Assembly: GCA_016219235.1 (NCBI GenBank)
Contig: JACRBO010000492.1
Location: 1 to 11,924 of the forward strand
Direction of reading: 5' to 3'
Source of the DNA: Chloroflexota bacterium
GTDB lineage: Bacteria; Chloroflexota; Anaerolineae; Fen-1058
Length of the DNA: 11,924 bases
Each line of letters begins with the position of its first letter. The first letter of the stretch is position 1. Shown here piece by piece: positions 1 to 6,519 of the stretch. A model generated the notes under the pieces. It had not been told where the DNA came from. It saw only the letters and a list, made by a program, of their open reading frames with translations, and searched no databases. A program made the translations under genes and the position numbers.

Positions 1-225
1 AGCGGCGACGGCTTCTACCCGATGAGACTGTGGCGGCCCGGCGATGTGATCGTCGACGAACGCACGCTCGAGATCGCCCCACACCTCGATCGGACGCAGC
101 TGCTGATCGAGCTGGGTCTGTACGATCGGGCGACGACGCAGCGTGTCGCCGTGATCGATTCGGCGCAGGCCGTCGTCAATAATGCGATCTTGCTGGGCGG
201 CCCATCGGGTGAAATCGGCCCATAA
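1..225 (+). CDS. C-terminal fragment of a putative membrane glycosyltransferase-family protein (5' end outside the window)
   Basis: The reading frame is open from the first base and ends at TAA 223-225, so this is the 3' end of a longer gene. The ATG at base 22 is probably internal. The visible 74 residues include LWRPGDVIVDE followed by LIELGLYDRATTQRVAV. This matches, in order and spacing, the last beta domain of the two large membrane proteins in this window: SWRPREIIADAYSLHLP then RLVAGLYQELNNTRL in the minus-strand gene, and SRWISGEVITDSIALSL then RIALGLFDETGRLPI in the gene at 6520. I infer that it is the extracytoplasmic tail of a third member of that group, probably with an N-terminal multi-helix GT-C domain upstream. 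A protein sharing only the tail domain cannot be excluded. The next gene starts 104 bases downstream on the same strand. Confidence 0.7.
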   Translation, partial: SGDGFYPMRLWRPGDVIVDERTLEIAPHLDRTQLLIELGLYDRATTQRVAVIDSAQAVVNNAILLGGPSGEIGP

Positions 226-228
226 TGG

Positions 229-257
229 GTGAGGGTAGAGCGCCGATCGGGTATACT
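229..257 (+). promoter_or_regulatory. Candidate sigma70-type promoter for the surface-protein gene block
   Basis: A TATACT box at 252-257 matches five of six bases of the -10 consensus. It lies 17 bases after a weak -35-like GTGAGG at 229-234 (three of six matches). It sits in the 104-base gap before the four-gene surface-protein block. The inverted repeat CGCCGAT (241-247) / ATCGGCG (269-275) brackets the -10 box and could form a hairpin or operator. The weak -35 and unknown host sigma specificity keep this tentative. Confidence 0.3.
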
Positions 258-329
258 TGAGCGTTGTTATCGGCGTTTGGCGAAATACAAATGGAGTTTG
301 GCCGCCCGCGCGACTATGTTGGATGTGAT

Positions 330-2663
330 ATGCCTGTAAAGCGATTCTTAACTTTAGGTCTGCTCATCGCGATCGGTCTGGGGCTGCTGCCGTGGCCCAC
401 CAGCGCCGCACCGTTGAGTCAGGCCGGTGAAAACCTGGTGTCCAATGGCGGCTTTGAAGGTAACTTTGTGCAAGCCAATGCCAAAGCCCAGGTCGGCGCC
501 GGCTGGACCCCGTGGTATATTCCCACGCCGGCCGGTCAGCCCGACTACCTGTATATGCAGCCCACTTACGAGTCGAGCAGCAATTGCAGCACGACCTGTG
601 ACCACCGCATCCACAGCGGCGGCAATGCGCAGCGCATGTTTCAATTCTTTGGGGCATATCAAGCCGGCCTATACCAGCAAGTCAACGTGCCCGAAAATGC
701 CGACTTGCGCTTCACTATGTTTGGTCAAGGCTGGTCGTCGCAGACGGAAAATCCGCAGAACGTCTCCGTGAACGGCACCGAGATGCGCATGCGCATCGGC
801 ATCGATCCGTTGGGCGGCACCAACCCGCTCGATCCGCGAGTGCAGTGGTCGGAAGAGTTCAACGCGCTGGACTCGTGGCATCAGTTTACGGCCTACGCGC
901 GCGCGCAAGGCACGCGGGTCACGGTGTTTGCGTATGCCAACCCCTTCGACACGCGCCGCAAGAACGAGGTGTACTGGGACGATGCCGAACTACTCGCCTT
1001 GTCAGGTGATCTGGCGGCTACCGCCCAGGCGCGCTATCCAACGCTGACGCCCATTCCAGCCTCGCAGCTGTGGACACCCACACCGATCAGCGTGGCGCTG
1101 GGCCAGAATCTGTTGGTCGATGGCGGCTTTGAAGGAAGATTGTATATCCCGTGCAGTCTGCGCCAGGGTTTCCCGTGGCGGCATATTCCGTGCGATCAGG
1201 TTGATTTTAGCGCCAAACTGCCCAATGGTAAGTCGGTCTATGTCATGTGGAATACGGTGCAGGTGCCGCTGGGTTGGAAGGCGTGGTGGCTGACGCCCAA
1301 CAACGATCACGGTTCGCCCGACTACTATAGCGATCATCCTGCCAATTGCTATGAGGATGCACCAGAGGGGTGCATGGCCTGGCATAACCCGGAGTATCGT
1401 GATGCGAAAGGTACCGCGATCGGGCCATCACGCATCCGATCGGGTGCTAACGCCCAGAAGTACTTCACGTTCTGGAGCACGCATCAAGCGGGTGTGTTCC
1501 AGACGGTGAGTGTGCCGCCGGGCAGTGCCGTGCGCTTCAGCGCCTATATGCATGCCTGGTCGTCCAATATCGATATGAAAGCGCTGGAGCCGGAGACGTT
1601 TGTCTCTAAAGAGCAAACGAGCATGCACATGAAAGTCGGCATCGATCCGTACGGCGGCGATGATCCGTGGAGTCCCAACGTGGTGTGGAGCCTGGAGCGC
1701 GACGCCTACGATCAATGGGGTTATTACGAAGTGCGGGCCGTGGCGCAGTCCGATAAAGTGACGGTCTTTACGCACACCATGCCGGACAAAGCCATGAAGC
1801 ACAACGACGTTTATCTGGACGACGCCGAGTTGGTGGTGGTGGATGGCGCAACGGCGTTCTCGCCGCCGGCCGACGCGCCCAACAGTGCGCCCGCGCCTCA
1901 GCCCGCCGCCAATGTACCGGCCGGCCCGGCTCCGACTGCTTTGCCGCGTCCCGACGGTGCATTAGTCCACATCGTCCAGAGCGGCGATACGGTCTTTGGT
2001 CTGGCGCTGCAATACGACGTGTCGATGGATGATATCTTGCAGTTAAACGGCTTGACCAAAGAATCATATTTGCTCATTGGACAAGAACTGGTCATTGCGG
2101 GCGGCCAGCCGGGCGCAGCTCAACCGTCACCGGCAGCGAGTGCGGCGGAGGTCACGCCGGCCGATCTGTCATCAGCGGCGGCGGTTGAGGCCACACCCAC
2201 TCCCGCCCAGATCGCTGCGGTGAGCAAGACTCAGTTGTGTGTTAGTGCCTTCACCGATTTGAACGGCGATGGAGTGCTGGCTGGCGGCGAAGCCTTAGCC
2301 GACGGCGCGATCTTCCATTTGACAGACGCGCAGGGTCAACTGGTGCTGAGCTATATGACCGATGGTCAAAGCGAGCCGCATTGTTTCACTCGTCTTAAGC
2401 CGGGCACGTTCGATATCCAGATCGAGCCTGCAGCCGGGACGATCGCCACGTCCGATCGGCGCTGGAGCATCACGCTCGATCCGGGCGCGACCATCAACGT
2501 CAACTTTGGCAGCCGAGCGAGCGGCGGCGCGGCGGCCGGGACAACCGCCCCACTGTCATCGCCGGGTGACGGCAGCGCCGCGATCGGATTGGCATTTCTT
2601 GTTATAATTGCGGCAGCGGGCTGGCTGATGTATCGCCGCCAGCGCACCGGCGCGCGGGTCTAG
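330..2663 (+). CDS. Exported membrane-anchored surface protein: two CBM/galactose-binding-like domains, LysM, SdrD_B-like domain, C-terminal TM anchor
   Basis: This 777-aa protein opens with a signal peptide (MPVKRF, hydrophobic core, SAA cleavage region near residues 26-29). The frame extends upstream to a TTG at 264, but that adds 22 non-signal-like residues, so ATG 330 is preferred, with only a weak GGA upstream. In order it has: a beta-sandwich domain at about 35-225 (opens NLVSNGGFEG, ends with an EVYWDDAEL strand); a second, larger one at about 258-506 (NLLVDGGFEG ... HNDVYLDDAEL) with paired cysteines; a Pro/Ala-rich linker; a LysM at about 545-592 (VQSGDTVFGLALQYDV ... ILQLNGL ... IGQELVI); a second linker; an SdrD_B-like domain at about 633-732 with a calcium-loop-like DLNGDGVLAGGE and two cysteines; one TM helix at about 750-768; and a basic tail. 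The N-terminal modules resemble CBM4/9-type galactose-binding folds. Known LysM domains bind N-acetylglucosamine-containing glycans. The sugar ligand here is unknown. I infer a cell-surface glycan-binding protein held in the cytoplasmic membrane. No enzyme motif is visible. Confidence 0.85.
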   Translation: MPVKRFLTLGLLIAIGLGLLPWPTSAAPLSQAGENLVSNGGFEGNFVQANAKAQVGAGWTPWYIPTPAGQPDYLYMQPTYESSSNCSTTCDHRIHSGGNAQRMFQFFGAYQAGLYQQVNVPENADLRFTMFGQGWSSQTENPQNVSVNGTEMRMRIGIDPLGGTNPLDPRVQWSEEFNALDSWHQFTAYARAQGTRVTVFAYANPFDTRRKNEVYWDDAELLALSGDLAATAQARYPTLTPIPASQLWTPTPISVALGQNLLVDGGFEGRLYIPCSLRQGFPWRHIPCDQVDFSAKLPNGKSVYVMWNTVQVPLGWKAWWLTPNNDHGSPDYYSDHPANCYEDAPEGCMAWHNPEYRDAKGTAIGPSRIRSGANAQKYFTFWSTHQAGVFQTVSVPPGSAVRFSAYMHAWSSNIDMKALEPETFVSKEQTSMHMKVGIDPYGGDDPWSPNVVWSLERDAYDQWGYYEVRAVAQSDKVTVFTHTMPDKAMKHNDVYLDDAELVVVDGATAFSPPADAPNSAPAPQPAANVPAGPAPTALPRPDGALVHIVQSGDTVFGLALQYDVSMDDILQLNGLTKESYLLIGQELVIAGGQPGAAQPSPAASAAEVTPADLSSAAAVEATPTPAQIAAVSKTQLCVSAFTDLNGDGVLAGGEALADGAIFHLTDAQGQLVLSYMTDGQSEPHCFTRLKPGTFDIQIEPAAGTIATSDRRWSITLDPGATINVNFGSRASGGAAAGTTAPLSSPGDGSAAIGLAFLVIIAAAGWLMYRRQRTGARV

Positions 2664-2683
2664 CATCAGCCGCAGCGACCTAT

Positions 2684-4228
2684 ATGAAACTGCCAGCATT
2701 CCCACTCAGGTTCGGACTGCGCCACCTGGTGATCTTCATCGGGGCGGTAGTGGCGCTGGGCGTGTTGACGATTACGGCCGCTGCACAGGGCCGCAACCTG
2801 CTGAAAAATCCTGGTTTTGAAGGTGATTTCAAGGTTCAGTGCAGTTTTCCGGGCGGCCGGCCCTGGCAGCCGGTGGAGTGTGACGGGCCGCTGCCGTCGA
2901 TGCCGTGGCAAACGGTCCGGGTTGCCGAGGGTTGGGTAGCCTGGTGGCAACTGCCCGCCACCGATCGAAACGCGCGGGACTTTTATCAGCAGTTTCCCAA
3001 TTATTGCGGGCGTGACGCGCCCGATGACTGTGTGGCGTGGCATCAACCGGAATGGCAGCCTACTGCCGGCACGCCCCAGTCCCCCCCGCGTATTCGATCG
3101 GGCGAGAACTCGCAGAAGTATTTCACCTTCTGGAGCGTGCACCAGGGAGGCATATCCCAGGTGGTCGAAGGCGTTCGGCCCGGCACGCCGCTGCGCTTCA
3201 GCATCTATATGATGGCCTGGTCGGCGGCCAAACAGAGTGGCGTTGAGCCGAATCCGCATCAGTCGTTTGGGCAGACCAGCATGCATATGAAGATTGGTAT
3301 CGACCCGCTGGGCGGTACCGATCCGTGGAGTCCCGACATTGTCTGGTCGTCTGAAAAAGAGTCGTATGACGTGTTCGGGCGATATGAAGTGCAGGCCGTG
3401 GCACGCTCGAACAAAGTCACGGTCTTTACACACACCCGGCCGGACAATCCAATGCAGCACAACGACGTATACCTTGACGATGCCGAACTCACGCTGGTAG
3501 GCGGCATCGGGCCAGGTGATCCGCTGACAGTCAACCCGCCGCCGGCCTTGCAAGCGGTGGGCGCGGTGACCACGACCGCTGCCGATGGCCGCCAGGTAAC
3601 GCATGTGATCAGGCCGGGCGACACGCTGTTCGCACTGGCTCTGCAATATGGCGTGCCGGTCGATCAGATTATGGCGCTGAACGGCCTGACCGCTGAGTCG
3701 CAAGTGCAGATCGGGCGGGAGTTGATTATTGCGCTGGCTGCACCGCGCGCCAAACCGCAGCCGGTGGTGGCTCCCACCCCGATCGTATCGGTGGGCGGCC
3801 CGTCAGGCTCCGGGCGCGGCAGCGTGTGTGTGCAAGCCTTCGAGGATGCCGATGCCGACGGTCGCTGGCTGATGGCTGAAGCGCCGGTGGCGTTGAGCGG
3901 TGTGCACCTGATCGTGACCGATGCACAGGGCGGCACGCTGGCCGATCGTGTGCTTGGCGAAGACGCGCCCGATAACTGCGTGGTCGATTTGCCCGCGACG
4001 ACCTATCGGGTGGACGCCCAGCCGCCCAGCGAGTACGCCGCCACGATGCCCACCCGCTGGGCAATCGCCTTGCCCGGCGACACGCGGATCGATCTGCACC
4101 TGGGCGTGCGCGCCGCGCCGATCGAGCCAGCGGCTTTCCCCTGGCCGGCGGTGATAACGATCGCCGTGGTCGGGCTGGCGGTTGGTGGACTTGGTCTGGG
4201 CGTAGTTCGCCGGGCGCGGCGCACTTAA
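2684..4228 (+). CDS. Exported membrane-anchored surface protein: one CBM/galactose-binding-like domain, LysM, SdrD_B-like domain, C-terminal TM anchor
   Basis: The 514-aa product begins 20 bases after the preceding stop, with no visible Shine-Dalgarno, which suggests translational coupling or an SD-independent start. The signal peptide spans about residues 1-35 and ends TAAAQG. Residues 38-273 form one beta-sandwich domain closely related to the second domain of the upstream protein. The two share QKYFTFWS, TSMHMK, GIDP.GG.DPWSP, KVTVFTHT and HNDVYLDDAEL, and also both cysteine pairs (C-x(11-12)-C near the start, then C-x(6)-C). LysM lies at about 306-353 (IRPGDTLFALALQYGV ... IMALNGL ... IGRELII). 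An SdrD_B-like domain follows at about 380-478 with acidic loop DADADGRWLMAE and two cysteines, then a TM helix at about 485-508 and tail RRARRT. It matches the upstream protein without its first domain, pointing to duplication. The role is inferred to be surface glycan binding or envelope architecture. Confidence 0.85.
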   Translation: MKLPAFPLRFGLRHLVIFIGAVVALGVLTITAAAQGRNLLKNPGFEGDFKVQCSFPGGRPWQPVECDGPLPSMPWQTVRVAEGWVAWWQLPATDRNARDFYQQFPNYCGRDAPDDCVAWHQPEWQPTAGTPQSPPRIRSGENSQKYFTFWSVHQGGISQVVEGVRPGTPLRFSIYMMAWSAAKQSGVEPNPHQSFGQTSMHMKIGIDPLGGTDPWSPDIVWSSEKESYDVFGRYEVQAVARSNKVTVFTHTRPDNPMQHNDVYLDDAELTLVGGIGPGDPLTVNPPPALQAVGAVTTTAADGRQVTHVIRPGDTLFALALQYGVPVDQIMALNGLTAESQVQIGRELIIALAAPRAKPQPVVAPTPIVSVGGPSGSGRGSVCVQAFEDADADGRWLMAEAPVALSGVHLIVTDAQGGTLADRVLGEDAPDNCVVDLPATTYRVDAQPPSEYAATMPTRWAIALPGDTRIDLHLGVRAAPIEPAAFPWPAVITIAVVGLAVGGLGLGVVRRARRT

Positions 4229-4256
4229 TGGCGCACGTCACAACCAACAAATGATC

Positions 4257-4276
4257 CTGAGTATGCTCAGAAGGAG
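4257..4276 (+). promoter_or_regulatory. Small hairpin abutting a strong Shine-Dalgarno ahead of the third surface-protein gene
   Basis: CTGAG (4257-4261), loop TATG, CTCAG (4266-4270) form a perfect 5-bp stem. The base after it (4271) begins AAGGAG, a strong ribosome binding site ending 8 bases before ATG 4285. The 56-base gap separating this gene from the one before is the longest inside the block. The SD is clear; a regulatory role for the short hairpin is speculative. Confidence 0.5.
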
Positions 4277-4284
4277 AAGTAGCA

Positions 4285-5817
4285 ATGACGTTTAAGAAAT
4301 TAATCGCGTGTGTGGGTCTGGTGGCCGTCATCGCGGCAACGATTGGCCTGGCGCCGCTGGCGACGGTCGCGGCCCCGCTGAGGCAGAGTAATTTGTTGCA
4401 GAATCCGGGGATGGAACAGCCGTACCAGGGCTGCGGATCGGGCAACACAGCGAGCGGCTGGGGTTGCTGGTACACCGAAATTGCTAAGCCAGACGATGCT
4501 TCGGGCTTGCAATACTCGGCCAAGGCATACTTTATATCTGAGACAAACGCAAAGCTAGTTCGTAGTGGCAGCGTGTCTCAGCATATGGGCTATCAGATTG
4601 ATCCGTGGATTGGCGGCTTGAAACAGACCGTAACCGTGCCAGCGAATGCCCAACTGCGTTTTTGCGCGTGGTCCCAGCTGTTTGCGAACAACACGCCCTA
4701 TGGCAAAGAGCCCTCGGTGTCGTTTTATGAAGGACGCTCACGAGTGGGCATCTTCCCTAACGGTGAGGCCAATGGGAATACGCCCGGGATTGCCTGGTCG
4801 GGCGCAATTAACCCCCATAATGATTGGCAGCAAGTTTGCGTCACAGTTACGGCCGGACCGCAGGGTAAAGTGACGGTCCTTACCTCCAATGACTATCGTG
4901 GTTACGCCGCTACCCACCTTGATGCGTGGTGGGACGATGCCGAGTTAGTAGTGGTGGGTGAGGCACCCACGCCTCAACCAACGGCAGGCAGCACTCAGCC
5001 GCAGCCCACGACTCCCGCTCAACCATTGCCGACCGCGGCGCCGCCTGTCACCAATGCCGACGGCTCAGTCGTTCACACGATCGTGTCCGGCGATACGCTG
5101 TTTGGCCTGTCAATTCAATACAACGTAACGTTAGATGAGATCCTGACGCTGAACGGTCTGACGAAGGACTCGATCTTGTCGATCGGGCAGAAGATTACCA
5201 TCAAGGGCGGAACAGGCGCCTCGTCCGCGCAGCCGACCGCTGCTCCAACGGCGGCGCCTGGTCAGCCCGTTGATCCCGCGCAAGCCACGCCGGCTCAACC
5301 AGCCGAGGCGACTCCGGCTGTCCCCGCGCAACCGACACCGGCGCAGCCATCTTCTGCGGCCAAGCTGTGTGTGCGGGCGTATAGTGATGCCAATAGCGAC
5401 GGCCTGTTGACGGCCGGCGAAGAGCCGGTGGCCGGGGTGCAGTTTGCCGTCGCGAATTCTCAGGGCGTGCAGGCGGCCGCGTACACCACGGATGCTGCCG
5501 GCGAAGAGCACTGTTTTACTGATCTGCCGCCGGGCAGCTACACCGTAGCCGTGCAGCCTGCGCCGGGCACCGTGGCGACTTCGGACAAGCGCTGGGGCGT
5601 GGCGTTGACGGGCGGTTCGGTGGTCAACATCAATTTTGGCAGCCGCAGCGATGGCACCGCGCCAACGAATCCGCAGCCGGGACAGGCTGAGGCGACCCCC
5701 GCAGCCAATGGCAGTGGATCGGGTTTAGGCGGATTGTTGACCGGCGCGGTTGGCTTGATCGTGCTGTTGGTCGCCGGTGTCTTGGGCGCGTTTGTCATCG
5801 CGCGCCGCCGCGCCTAG
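4285..5817 (+). CDS. Exported membrane-anchored surface protein: CBM/galactose-binding-like domain, LysM, SdrD_B-like domain on Pro/Ala/Thr stalks
   Basis: The 510-aa product has the best start signal in the window (AAGGAG, 8-base spacing, ATG 4285). The signal peptide MTFKKLIACVG... has a cleavage region TVAAP near residue 30. The beta-sandwich at about 36-226 opens NLLQNPGMEQ and ends DAWWDDAELVVV. It is clearly a relative of, but divergent from, the domains in the two preceding genes and is closer in size to the first domain of the 330-2663 gene. Linkers of Pro, Ala, Thr and Gln flank the LysM at about 263-310 (IVSGDTLFGLSIQYNV ... ILTLNGL ... IGQKITI). The second linker (about 310-360) is a degenerate run of AQPTPAQ-like units, typical of extended, often O-glycosylated stalks. 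The SdrD_B-like domain (about 360-456) has DANSDGLLTAGE and two cysteines. A Gly/Ser-rich segment leads to a TM helix (about 481-507) and tail RRRA. No enzymatic residues were recognised. Confidence 0.87.
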   Translation: MTFKKLIACVGLVAVIAATIGLAPLATVAAPLRQSNLLQNPGMEQPYQGCGSGNTASGWGCWYTEIAKPDDASGLQYSAKAYFISETNAKLVRSGSVSQHMGYQIDPWIGGLKQTVTVPANAQLRFCAWSQLFANNTPYGKEPSVSFYEGRSRVGIFPNGEANGNTPGIAWSGAINPHNDWQQVCVTVTAGPQGKVTVLTSNDYRGYAATHLDAWWDDAELVVVGEAPTPQPTAGSTQPQPTTPAQPLPTAAPPVTNADGSVVHTIVSGDTLFGLSIQYNVTLDEILTLNGLTKDSILSIGQKITIKGGTGASSAQPTAAPTAAPGQPVDPAQATPAQPAEATPAVPAQPTPAQPSSAAKLCVRAYSDANSDGLLTAGEEPVAGVQFAVANSQGVQAAAYTTDAAGEEHCFTDLPPGSYTVAVQPAPGTVATSDKRWGVALTGGSVVNINFGSRSDGTAPTNPQPGQAEATPAANGSGSGLGGLLTGAVGLIVLLVAGVLGAFVIARRRA

Positions 5818-5824
5818 TTGAGAC

Positions 5825-5830
5825 AAGGAG
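5825..5830 (+). promoter_or_regulatory. Shine-Dalgarno that fixes the start of the short fourth gene
   Basis: AAGGAG lies 8 bases before ATG 5839, the same site and spacing as at the preceding gene (4271-4276 / 4285). The alternative ATG 5833 would be only 2 bases away, and the TTG at 5818 would overlap and precede the site. ATG 5839 is therefore the supported start, 21 bases after the preceding stop. Confidence 0.75.
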
Positions 5831-5838
5831 CAATGAGG

Positions 5839-6402
5839 ATGCGTGGATTACGCTGGATCAGTCTGGTGGCGATGGTGGCGATGCTCTTTGTCGGCGTGAC
5901 GGTCGTGCAGGCCGCGCCGGCTGCTCAACAGGGCACGGGCCAGATCTGTGTGCTGGCTTTTGACGATCAAAACGGCAACGGCGTGCGCGAAGCCGATGAG
6001 CCGTTGCTGGCCGGAGTGGGCTTTACGCTGGCCGATGCCAACGGCGTCAAAGGCTCATACAAGTCGGACGGCAACAGCGAGCCGTATTGCTTTGGCAGCC
6101 TGGCTGCGGGCGCCTATACGGTGCAGGCGCGCGGGGTGAGCGGTCTGGAGGTAACGACGCCCGGTCAGTGGGCTATCAGCCTGGCAAACGCCGCACAGTT
6201 CGATGTATTGTACGGCGCGCGCAAAAGCGGAAGCGAAGCGGCCAGGCCCGCCACCGACGGCGATAGCGCAGCTGCGCCGTCGAGCGCCGGCGGCATGAGC
6301 ACGCTGGGCCGCATCGTGCTGGGCTTACTGGGCCTGGTGGTGCTGGGCTTCGCCGGGCTATTGGCGCTCACGACTTTGCAGCGCGCCCGCAATAACCGTT
6401 AG
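5839..6402 (+). CDS. Small exported SdrD_B-like membrane-anchored protein (minimal member of the four-gene family)
   Basis: With the start set by the Shine-Dalgarno, the product is 187 aa. It has a signal peptide (MRGLRWISLVAMVAMLFVG, cleavage near VQAAPA), one SdrD_B-like domain at about 35-129 with calcium-loop-like DDQNGNGVREADE, and the two cysteines (ICVLAF and PYCFGSL) that recur in all three larger neighbours. An Ala/Ser-rich stalk, a TM helix at about 157-180 and tail QRARNNR follow. It lacks both LysM and the N-terminal beta-sandwich, so it is the shared C-terminal half of the larger proteins with its own signal peptide. SdrD_B folds are known in surface adhesins as Ca-stabilised spacer domains. 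Here it could be a spacer, a partner for the longer proteins or an envelope stabiliser; the sequence does not decide between them. It is probably cotranscribed with the upstream genes. Confidence 0.82.
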   Translation: MRGLRWISLVAMVAMLFVGVTVVQAAPAAQQGTGQICVLAFDDQNGNGVREADEPLLAGVGFTLADANGVKGSYKSDGNSEPYCFGSLAAGAYTVQARGVSGLEVTTPGQWAISLANAAQFDVLYGARKSGSEAARPATDGDSAAAPSSAGGMSTLGRIVLGLLGLVVLGFAGLLALTTLQRARNNR

Positions 6403-6424
6403 GCGCAGCTTCGCGCTCAATGAC

Positions 6425-6497
6425 CTGATCCACGAATTGACGCGAATCGACACGACGTGACGTTGTTCGTGAAGATTCCGGTCAGTTCGTGGATCAG
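6425..6497. repeat. 73-nt imperfect palindrome (REP-like element or terminator hairpin)
   Basis: Arms 6425-6455 and 6467-6497 pair over 31 positions with 26 Watson-Crick pairs, one G-T and four mismatches around an 11-nt loop. The outer 12 bp (CTGATCCACGAA / TTCGTGGATCAG) are perfect. It starts 22 bases after the stop of the short surface-protein gene and ends 22 bases before the preferred start of the glycosyltransferase gene. There is no T-tract, so it may be a dispersed palindromic repeat that also folds in RNA and shields the 3' end of the upstream transcript. The GTG at 6457, an upstream in-frame start candidate for the next gene, falls in its loop. Confidence 0.8.
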
Positions 6498-6519
6498 TTT
6501 GTTTTACGCCCATCTCCTC

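Noticed and set aside
264..329. TTG-initiated 22-residue extension of the first surface protein
   Set aside because: It places polar residues before an otherwise normal signal peptide; ATG 330 starts exactly at the signal peptide.
2666..3703. 345-codon open frame on the minus strand opposite the second surface gene
   Set aside because: It is rich in Arg, His and Gly with no recognisable domain, and it lies wholly antisense to a gene with clear signal peptide, LysM and TM features. Such frames are expected opposite GC-rich coding DNA.
2523..5817. Sortase or GlyGly-CTERM type sorting signals at the protein C-termini
   Set aside because: The TM helix plus basic tail fits the general shape, but no LPXTG-like or other shared motif precedes the helices in the four proteins; a plain membrane anchor is the simpler reading.
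6457..6519. GTG start adding 21 residues to the glycosyltransferase
   Set aside because: This stretch is mainly the loop and right arm of a palindromic repeat and has no ribosome binding site; ATG 6520 begins a normal first hydrophobic segment.
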